Of a DNA stretch of 64,000 nucleotides, positions 38,401 to 45,500 are shown one piece after another. Every line of letters begins with the position of its first letter. The stretch's first letter is position 1. Source of the stretch: Pseudomonas lutea (lineage in GTDB: Bacteria; Pseudomonadota; Gammaproteobacteria; Pseudomonadales; Pseudomonadaceae); assembly GCF_000759445.1 (NCBI RefSeq), contig NZ_JRMB01000001.1, forward strand, positions 2,294,001 to 2,358,000, read 5' to 3'. Made by a program: the position numbers and the translations under genes. The notes beneath the pieces are model-generated. The model was not told the DNA's origin and did no database searches. It worked only from the letters and a program-made list of their open reading frames with translations.

Positions 38401-39209
38401 TTTCGGATGCTGTCCTGGGCCAGCAGGCTCAGGTTGTTGCCGGCTTCGATCAGGCCGCCGTTGTAAAGGCTGCCGGTGCTGACGGCGGTGAAGTTGTTGC
38501 TGGCGCGCAGGGTGCCGACGTTGATGAGGTCGCCGCCGGTGACCAAGTTGAGGTCGCGGCCCTGGATCAGGCTGTTGCCGCGTACGTTGCGTGATTCGGC
38601 CTGGGCCAGGTAGAGCACGGGCACGAGGACGGTCTGGCCGTCGACGACGCGGTTTTCCATCCACACGATGTCGTGGGTCAGCGCGGCGACTTGCTGGCTG
38701 GTGAGCGTCACGCCCAGGCTCATGCGCAGGGCGTCTTTGCTGGCGAGGGCGTTGTCCATCAGGTAGCGGAACTGGTCGGCGTCGCTGTAGAGGCCACCGG
38801 CGAGGAAGCGGTGGCCGGTTTGCGCGAGGACGGCGTCGCGGATCAGGCGGCTCTCGTATTGGCCATCGCCCAGGCGGCGCCACGCGTTGTCATCGGTTAA
38901 CCCGAGCTTGCCGAGCATGTAGTCGGAGCTGAGGAAGCCCGTGGTGGTGGCGAATTCCGGGTTGGTCTCGATCAGGTAATGGCTGGTCGGGTCGGGGTTT
39001 TTGACGAACAGGCCGTACTCGCCCTTGGGCGTCTGGAAGTTCGGCACGCTGGCGCTTTGACCGCTGAGGCGGAAAAGGCCGCCCTGCCCGCTCGGCAAGG
39101 TAAAGCCGGGCAAGCTCAGCGGGTTGATCTGCTGCTGGGCCAGATCAGGAGGTAATTGCTGGTTAAGGGTGATGCGGGTCAAGTAACCGGTAGCGCCGCA
39201 GTGCTCCAC
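35487..39209 (-). CDS. Truncated orphan CdiA: stalk 3' part, DUF637 and a PD-(D/E)XK-like toxin tip
   Basis: The 1240-residue frame starts inside the stalk (first start GTG at 39209; LPPDLAQQQINPLSLPGF at residue 20) and has no signal peptide or TPS domain, so it cannot be exported by itself. It contains haemagglutinin repeats (residues 60-640), DUF637 (about 650-860) and diverges from the main CdiA right after LEKGSWIAQNGTQYN (near 930). The new tip ends with FPVIDFQLDTNVVSLKTID and RVQPGGSADANKLIEYGRQ, suggesting a PD-(D/E)XK-type nuclease (Asp then S-L-K). It looks like a donor cassette or a displaced older cdiA tail. Confidence 0.8.
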   Translation of the reverse strand: MEHCGATGYLTRITLNQQLPPDLAQQQINPLSLPGFTLPSGQGGLFRLSGQSASVPNFQTPKGEYGLFVKNPDPTSHYLIETNPEFATTTGFLSSDYMLGKLGLTDDNAWRRLGDGQYESRLIRDAVLAQTGHRFLAGGLYSDADQFRYLMDNALASKDALRMSLGVTLTSQQVAALTHDIVWMENRVVDGQTVLVPVLYLAQAESRNVRGNSLIQGRDLNLVTGGDLINVGTLRASNNFTAVSTGSLYNGGLIEAGNNLSLLAQDSIRNAMAGEIRGNQVSLAALKGDITNDNTAIQVRDGAGMRTLTDTSASTIVARENLAIDAGRDLTNQGVLTAGKDANLTAGRDLNLIAASDTRITHESRDGGEKSSITTDVKNLAASVTAGGNLNMKAGQDVNIIGSTATAGKDLTVEAGRDFNVASVSDMHNVEGKEKHGKERIKTSDDQTTQVASVLTAGGDFVSQAGRDTTIVASKISAGNEAYLYSGDKLSLLAAENSTHTLYDMKKNSGWGSKKTQRDEVTRVTNVGTEIKTGSDLSLVSGGDQLYQRAKLDSGNDLTIASDGAVTFEAVKDLHQESHEKSNNNAFWVSSKGKGNTDETVRQSQLIAQGQTVIQAVNGLKIDVKQVNQQTVSQTIDTMVKADPQLAWIKDAEKRGDVDWRQVKEIHDSFKYSNSGLGPASQIIIAIFMAAVVGSLAAAAAGGGTVGAVAGAVAAGASTNATVSVFNNRGNLGAVLKDVTSSDAMKGYVIAGATAGLTAEYFGDWTGTETNTATGKIRTPGILNSWSGVGQFAANQTLQSGTSMLLSKAFGQRGSASDALKNALFNTLAAASFNSLGNYTKNLFADGSAPKIAIHAMVGGLLAEATGGDFKTGALAAGASEALVTHLDSLVKGDDNLLTMSSQIVGVLAAAAQGDVDASTLEKGSWIAQNGTQYNYLNHNQLERAAKKIAGCTDTSCIEDTTRKFKELSLQQDIDAIAGCKADPSTCAARSKEVANTIADLNPIKDIVEYGSPKAREAVQNLINSNFEFQEMLAAATTEHTVGAMVDTLKAKWNLSDAQAKDITDGLKVALAVGLGTAAGALAYKRAIAASKRESPASSRPDVLPPESGKNVWDLEPRPRGRQIETTLTDTDYKDWARTDDLINPKTGQPFKSNNFPVIDFQLDTNVVSLKTIDTRGKGWSYDMRSHIDTLQSSKITVDGVPATKILDIRVQPGGSADANKLIEYGRQRNITVIIKEFGG
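37624..39045. repeat. Long direct repeat with the main cdiA, copy 1
   Basis: This segment and 44956-46377 align base by base at a constant offset of 7332. Over roughly the first 900 bases I saw no mismatch; a few substitutions occur after 38526. Weaker protein-level homology continues left to about 36410/43695. Same orientation, so recombination would delete 7.3 kb and swap the toxin tip of cdiA. Confidence 0.93.
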
Positions 39210-39410
39210 TTCAGCTGTAGGGGTTCAGGCTGGAAATAAACATTACCGCGCCCTTTCTCGTGGTAGGACCCTGATTTTCAATGAATAAGCCACTCGCCGA
39301 CGCAGCGCAACAGCGGGAAATAGCAGTAACAAATACCGAATTATTAAAGAGCTTGTTATCTAACCGCAGCCTGATCCCGGCGTACTGCGACTAAAAAGAT
39401 TTTTTATCGT

Positions 39411-39567
39411 GGTCCGCCCCCCGATTCTTTCTTTGCTTTAAGAACTCGACCACGGGCTTACCCGCGGATTACCGAGGAGAGGTTGCTATAGTTGGCATGG
39501 TCTGGGAGCCAAACCAGCGCTCGGGGCAAATCGTTAACGATGGTTAACTGGCGTCTGCCCCCCGATT
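39411..39567. repeat. Pair of 15-bp boxes flanking a 126-bp relic
   Basis: GTCCGCCCCCCGATT (39412-39426) and GTCTGCCCCCCGATT (39553-39567) are direct repeats with one mismatch. The DNA between them shows no gene. Similar GTCTGTCCCCGATT words are common next to small mobile or REP-linked elements in Pseudomonas, so this may be an insertion scar. The rest of 39210-39586 holds only the tail of a frame reading PVVEFLKQRKNRGADH, similar to the end of the split immunity gene at 33694. Confidence 0.5.
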
Positions 39568-39586
39568 ACGCCAGACCATCTTCAGC

Positions 39587-39889
39587 CTAATACTCAAAGT
39601 GAGTTTCAACTTTACCACCTTGAGTATGAGTCATGGTAAATGCTTTCCAATTCTCACCGCGATCAGCGAAGCCTCTTTTAAACTTTTCTAACAGTTCATA
39701 TAAATTTGCGCGATTGAAATCCGTTTCAGCATTACTCACCTCACCTCCTTCAACAGACACTAACAATTCTGACTCAATGTAATTTGAGTGGACCTCCGCT
39801 TTAAAAGAAAATGAATCATATCCATTAACAATTCCGTCACTAATCAGCGAAAAAATTTCTTGTGCCACTTCAAAATCTTTAGTGATCAT
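39587..39889 (-). CDS. YezG-like (DUF600) immunity protein
   Basis: The 100-residue protein matches the YezG pattern: EIFSLISDGIVNGYDSFSFK, AEVHSNYIESELLVS, LYELLEKFKRGFADRGENWK and a C-terminal THTQGGKVETHFEY. In Bacillus YezG protects against YeeF, a DNA/RNA non-specific endonuclease toxin, and here the gene follows exactly such a nuclease. It starts three bases after the native end of the toxin frame. The gene is intact although the toxin has an in-frame stop. Confidence 0.78.
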   Translation of the reverse strand: MITKDFEVAQEIFSLISDGIVNGYDSFSFKAEVHSNYIESELLVSVEGGEVSNAETDFNRANLYELLEKFKRGFADRGENWKAFTMTHTQGGKVETHFEY

Positions 39890-39891
39890 AA

Positions 39892-41439
39892 TTACTCCGT
39901 TGGCAGTGTTTTTGCTTCATTTTTAAAATCAACAGTTTTTTCTTTACCGTTAATTGTGTATGTAAGCGTCAGAGAATCTGGCCGAGGTGAGCTAGGATCT
40001 GTTCTCTAATACCTTATAGTTGTTTTACCGACCGTTTGACCAGGATTATTCAAAGCTGCCTTGATTTTATTTTCATAAAATACCTTATAGGCGGAGTTAT
40101 TAAAGTTCGCATCTTGCGGAAATAAATTATAACCATCGCAAGTACCACCTTGGCTACACGCCTGAGCATGTCCGCCAACGTCAGTATCACGCCCCCGCTT
40201 CCCGGCCTCTGTTTGCCTAGAGTCTCGTGGTACCTTCGTATTAACAGGGGTAAAAGTTAACTCCTCTACCTGACCCGCACTGTTAGTTTTGAAGGAATTA
40301 CCATTATCAGGTTCATATCGTGTATCCGCTGCTCTGGCGTTAGAATTATTGAGCAAATCAAACTCAGGCGAACCTTTTACAACATTGCCAGCATTGACTT
40401 TTATTACTGGGACTTCAGTGCCTGCTGCACCTGCTTCTTTTGGACCAAAATACCCCTCAGGCAAATCACACGGCCCAGTATTATGAACCCACGTCTTCAG
40501 CTCGCCAACATAGAACGTGTGCCCAACATTCACCGAGAGGTTGTACGTCTTGCCCACCGGCAGATACAGCTCCAGCGATTCAACCTCAGACGACGTGTTT
40601 TCCGAGTCGCCATCGGCCAGTGATTGCAGCAGATCTCCGGGTTTCAGGTTGATGACCGGGATGAAGTCACGTTTCGCTGGAACGTAGAAGGGGTGGCTTG
40701 GCGTCACCAAAAGGGTTTCGCCTGAGGCTGTGCCGTCGGCGCGGACGCTTTTCAGCTTGAGGCGGTAGATAGGCTGGTCGGAACGCTGGTAGGTGGCCAG
40801 GATTTTCGCGGCAAACGGTTTGCCGCCTTTTTCTGGCTTGCTCCACACCACGTCGCCGACTTTGAGCGATTCGATAGCCCGGGCGCCGCTCGGGGTCGAC
40901 ACCTTGGTGCCAGCAGCAAAACAGCACGGACCTTTCTCGAGACCTTTACCAGCAACAGTTTCCGCCGCCTTCCCTGCAATAGCCTCCGTACCCTTGACCG
41001 CCAATACATCTCGGGCAGCCAACTCTTTAATCGCGTTTAAAAGTGTTCCCTTACCCACTCCCCCGATCGGCATGAGCTCTGCAAGCAGCTTGAGATCAAC
41101 ATTTGAATTGACGCCACCGCCTACCAAAACCCGAAGCCGGTCTATTTGCTCTGCTTGGGACGCGGCGTCAGAACTGAGCGCAGCGATTTCAGGGAGCTTC
41201 CTGACAGCCGTACCTTCTCCATATTGCTCGGTCCACGCATCAGGCACGACCCCCATACCGCCGGGTTCATTGTTGTAGGTGGTATTGCTCGAAGGATTGA
41301 ATAGCCGCGAGTCCGTGTATTGCTTGTCTGTAGACTTGAAAGCAACGACCTCCTCCCCGTTCGCGACAATCGGGCTATCATCTGCCCAAGTCAGACGGAC
41401 TTTCTCGTTTTGCGCAAATAGGATGCAAGAAGGCGGCAA
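39892..41439 (-). pseudogene. Orphan toxin module: HINT domain plus DNA/RNA non-specific endonuclease, in-frame TAG
   Basis: The frame starts in the 70-bp repeat and reads pre-toxin text, then an intein-like HINT domain (CCFAAGTKVSTPSGARAIES near residue 175, LLVTPSHPFYVP near 245, final VHN near 318), then an Endonuclea_NS_2-type nuclease with RDTDVGGHAQACSQGGTCDG and NLFPQDANFNNSAYK. A TAG at 40006-40008 after TVGKTTIRY interrupts it; the same frame continues RTDPSSPRPDSLTLTYTING and KEKTVDFKNEAKTLPTE to a TAA at 39892. The nonsense codon removes about 37 residues beyond the active site, so the product is probably dead or weakened. No delivery domain is present. Confidence 0.75.
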
Positions 41440-41483
41440 AAAGGGTGCAGATTGGGTGCAAAAACACCGGCGCTAGGCCGGCG
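41414..41483. repeat. Terminator-containing direct repeat, right copy
   Basis: Right-hand partner of the repeat at 32628-32699, same orientation, about five differences in 70 bases. Its hairpin (around GCCGGC/GCCGGT, minus strand, followed by GTTTTTGC) acts as the terminator of the 41509-41778 gene. The frame of the HINT-nuclease module begins inside it, so the repeat also marks a cassette junction. Confidence 0.85.
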
Positions 41484-41508
41484 TCAGATCACATCTAGGA
41501 CTCTACAA

Positions 41509-41778
41509 TTAACAAGAGACATTCAAACCACAAGCAGAGATAAAATCACGTATCGGTATATCAAGAAAGCTACTCTCCCCAGCGGAAAGAACATCTTGCA
41601 ATGTGACGATGCCTTTTTCAAAGTCCAAAGAAACGTCAAAGCAATTAAACTCGAACTCCCTGAACAGAACGCTCTTTGAGCAAATCCGCTCATCAAAGGC
41701 ATCTTTCAAAATAGAGCGAACGCTGTCGTTCAACTCTTGCGCGACAAATCGTTCTATTATTGTGCCGCCACTGCTCAT
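41509..41778 (-). CDS. Small immunity protein of the first orphan cassette
   Basis: The 89-residue acidic protein starts MSSGGTIIERFVAQELN; AGGA is six bases upstream of the ATG at 41778, which is preferred over the ATG at 41784. It follows the toxin tip at 41791 by 12 bases and is itself followed by a terminator. Family not recognised. It contains two alternating hydrophobic strands (CFDVSLDFEKGIVTLQDV) and a C-terminal helix. Confidence 0.62.
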   Translation of the reverse strand: MSSGGTIIERFVAQELNDSVRSILKDAFDERICSKSVLFREFEFNCFDVSLDFEKGIVTLQDVLSAGESSFLDIPIRDFISACGLNVSC

Positions 41779-41790
41779 AACCATTCCTAA

Positions 41791-42162
41791 CTAGTACGAG
41801 AATGCAGTCTTAATCACACCATCCCGAATATTTATTTTGATTGTCGATGTTGGAACGCCTGAGACGTTTGTTCCAATCACCTTACCTGTGTTGTACTCAA
41901 TAACGTGCCCACCTGGGCCATTAGGAGTTACATTCCCATATCTCAGCGCGTTATCAACATAACTAGAGACATCTTTAACAGATGTTCCTTGCGAGAACTT
42001 ACTAACATTAGCAAATCCTGAGTCAGGTCCGTGGCGATAGAATACATGCTCAATACCTGTCATCAAACCGCCGTTGTTATAAGTGCTCGCGCTCCACGAT
42101 GCATCTATTTGTCTTGGGGCTGGTAATGCCTTGATTGTGTCATCTACAACAGCCCCAGTTGC
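41791..42162 (-). pseudogene. Orphan CDI toxin tip without N-terminus, possible BECR-type RNase
   Basis: After a TAA at 42163 the frame reads ATGAVVDDTIKALPAPRQID, a short linker, then MTGIEHVFYRHGPDSGFANV, ALRYGNVTPNGPGGHVIEYN and PTSTIKINIRDGVIKTAFSY. The His-Arg-His pattern in EHVFYRHG and the small beta-rich size suggest a barnase/EndoU/colicin E5-D/RelE-like RNase, but that is only an inference. It begins with the same A-T-G linker used in the main CdiA and in the tip at 33701. The ATG at 42063 is the only likely start. Confidence 0.6.
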
Positions 42163-42177
42163 TTATGCACCAACTCA

Positions 42178-42582
42178 TCAACTGTCGCTCTGATTCAAAA
42201 TCTTTACCTCGCGCCAGTAAATATTTTCTGGTAAAGGCTGATTCTGATTGAATCGGGAGAAAACTTCGATCACATCGTCAATATTAAACCACTCATCTTT
42301 CTTTAATTGAACACGCCCTGCACCAAACGACAGCAAGCTCCCATCTTCAAAGTTCGTGCTGGAATTTGAATGATACCCTCTAAACAGAGCTTTACTTTTT
42401 GCGTCATATCTTTCAATAAAGCAAGTGAATCTGCCTCCTGCCACTTGCACATAATTACCGTCGTCGTCAGTTATGCATGCGTATGAGCTTGGACCGTAGC
42501 TTTTTAATTTTTTTAACACTTTTACAAGCTGCGCCTGGTTAACGTCAATTAATACGGGACTATTTTCGGCTTCGAGCTTCAT
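42178..42582 (-). CDS. cdiI: CDI immunity protein of the complete cdiBAI locus
   Basis: The 134-residue soluble protein starts MKLEAENSPVLIDV; AGGTGA stands five bases upstream and the gene follows the cdiA stop codon by 11 bases. It has no signal peptide. Family not recognised; a Gly-rich beta segment (GNYVQVAGGRFTCFIERYD) and a C-terminal WFNIDDVIEVFSRFNQ helix are visible. By position it must neutralise the nuclease-like tip of CdiA in sister cells. Confidence 0.75.
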   Translation of the reverse strand: MKLEAENSPVLIDVNQAQLVKVLKKLKSYGPSSYACITDDDGNYVQVAGGRFTCFIERYDAKSKALFRGYHSNSSTNFEDGSLLSFGAGRVQLKKDEWFNIDDVIEVFSRFNQNQPLPENIYWREVKILNQSDS

Positions 42583-42593
42583 ATTCCTCACCT

Positions 42594-45500
42594 TCACGGC
42601 ACATAAACTGTTGTAGCGCTTTCGATGACTTCGCCTTTTAGCCGTCCCTTCCCTTGCGCCCCAAACTGATTGACAAAATAATCGGTGAATTCTTGATAGC
42701 TGGTCTTACTAGCAGTTCCGCTTTTCACCTCAAGACCGTGTAATTTACCATTTGCGTCACGGACTACAATGTCATACCTACGATCACCGAGAGGCCCTTT
42801 AACGACCATCTCAGTGCCTACAACTTCCATTCCATTTGCTTCTAAATGCTTAGCAAACTCATCTGCCTTAACTGTTCCCGGAGGAGCTAGACCCTTCGGG
42901 CTAGCAAATTTTCCGTCAGGGGTTCGATAGCTTCCATCTGAATGCAGATTTACTTCGGGGGCTAGGTCGGTCTCTGGACCAACTTTCTTCCCGCCCGTCG
43001 CATCTGGGCTTACTACCTCTTTTGCACCGCCCGTCGCAGCTGTACCTGCTACCTCTTTTGCACCTTCCCCATAAGCCTTCAACAAAAGCTTACCAGTCCC
43101 CCGCAAAATAATCGCCTCGGCGACCGACTCAGCGGCATTTCTGGCCAACGCCGTCAATGCACTGTTGTCTGGCGTGTTGTTTGCGGGATTGAGAGAGCTG
43201 AGGACCCGTTGTCCCTCGGTTGACACATACGGCCCGGTGATAGCGCTTGCAGACTCGGCTGCACTGGTGAACGACCATGCCGCCACGCCGCCAAGACCGG
43301 CGGGAACCGCGCAACCAAAAATAGACACACATCCCGGCAGTGTTGCAGCGGCGCCCAGTGACGAACTCCCGCCGATGAATGTATTCACACCGGTGCTGAC
43401 AAGAGCGCCGGTCCGGGTTGCCGCCTCATCATGCCGGGCGATGAAGTCGTCGGCACTGTCCATGTAGCCGTAGTCAAACTGACCTGTCGCTTTCAGTTCA
43501 GCCAGTTCACGGGTGTAGCCCGCGCCTGCTGCTTCAAGCGCCTGCAGCTCATCATAGTGTTTGTCGGTGGTAGGTACGGAAGCGCTGCAATGAGCCAGGG
43601 CGCAGGCAGCCGCATCAAGTCTCACCGCACGGTCCGGATTCTCATTGCGCGCCTTTTCAAGCTCCATCGCAGCGGGTTGATGAAGACCCTTGTTGTACTG
43701 CGTTGCGTTCTGGGCAATCCAGCGGCCCTTCTCGAGTGATTTCGCATCCGCGTCGCCTTGTGCGGCTGCTGCTACCACGCCGACGATCTGAGAACTCATG
43801 TTCAACAGATTTTGATCGCCTTTGACCAACTCGTTCAGATGCCCAACCAGAGCTTCATTGACCCCGGCCGCCAGTGCGCCCGTTCTGAAATCTCCACCCG
43901 TCGCTTCTGACAGCAGGCCGCCCACCATGGCGTGAATGATGACCTTGGGCGGTGTGCCATCCGAGATTTTGCCGTAGGTGTAGTCCCCTACGGCGTTAAA
44001 GCTGGCCGCTGCCAAGGTGTTGAACAGTGCGGTTTTCAGTGCATCACTGCCGCTACCGCCTTCACCCAGCGCATTGCTTAGCAGGGTTGACGTTCCGTTT
44101 TGCAGAACCTGATTACCCGCAAACTGGCCAACGCCTTCCCATGTGGAAAGATTAGGACCCGTAATCTTTCCGGTGTTTACATCGGTGTGAGTGCCGGTCA
44201 AATCATCAAAATACGCAGCGGTCAGGCCAGCGGTTACACCCGAGATGGCATACCCCTTCAGAGCATCGGACGATGTCACGTCCTTGAATACCGCTCCCAG
44301 GTTCCCACGGTTGTTGATCACACTCACAGTCGCATTAGTCGCGGCGCCTGCGGCCACAGCACCCGCTCCTGCGGTCAGGAACGCCGCAGTATTGACGCCC
44401 ATCGTTCCGGCAGTGACCGCCGCGCCGGTAGAAGCACCTACCGCCCCCATTGCCATGGGGCCTACTACCGCTGCCATGACGATGGCGATAATGATTTGCG
44501 ATGCGGGGCCTAGCCCCGAGTTGCTGTATTTGAAGCTGTCGTGGATCTCCTTGACCTGCCGCCAATCCACATCACCGCGCTTCTCGGCATCCTTGATCCA
44601 AGCCAACTGCGGATCGGCCTTGACCATTGCATCAATCGATTGGGTGACGCTTTCCTGATTGACTTGATTGATGTCGATCTTCAAACCGGCGACAGCTTTG
44701 ATCGCAACATTACCTTCGGCGATTAATTGGCTCTGGCGGACGGTCTCGTCGGTGTTTCCTTTACCTTTGGAGGAGACCCAGAACGCATTGTTATTGCTCT
44801 TCTCATGGCTCTCTTGATGCAGGTCCTTGACCGCCTCGAAGGTGATAGCACCAGCGCTGTCCAGAGTAATGTCCTTACCACTTTGGAGCTTGGCGAGTTG
44901 ATAGGTCTGGTCGCCTCCACTCTCGAGTATCAGGTCGCCGCCGGTTTTGATTTCTGTGCCGACATTGGTAACGCGGGTGACCTCATCGCGCTGGGTCTTT
45001 TTGGAACCCCAGCCGCTGTTTTTCTTCATGTCGTAGAGGGTGTGCGTGCTGTTCTCAGCCGCCAACAAACTCAACTTATCCCCGCTATACAGATAAGCCT
45101 CATTCCCCGCGCTGATCTTGCTCGCCACAATCGTCGTATCGCGCCCGGCCTGGCTCACAAAATCCCCACCCGCCGTCAACACGCTCGCCACTTGGGTGGT
45201 CTGGTCGTCCGAGGTCTTGATGCGTTCCTTGCCGTGTTTTTCCTTGCCCTCGACGTTGTGCATGTCGCTGACCGACGCCACGTTGAAGTCGCGCCCAGCC
45301 TCAACGGTCAGGTCTTTGCCGGCCGTGGCCGTGCTGCCGATGATGTTGACGTCCTGCCCGGCCTTCATGTTGAGGTTGCCGCCCGCCGTGACGCTGGCGG
45401 CGAGGTTTTTGACGTCGGTGGTGATGCTGGATTTTTCGCCGCCGTCGCGGCTCTCGTGCGTGATGCGGGTGTCGCTGGCGGCAATCAGGTTAAGGTCACG

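Noticed and set aside
40400..41000. True protein-splicing intein in the HINT module
   Set aside because: Only the front Cys, TxxH-like and final His-Asn parts of a short pre-toxin HINT domain are visible; the downstream partner is the toxin itself, so autocleavage at the toxin border is more likely than splicing.
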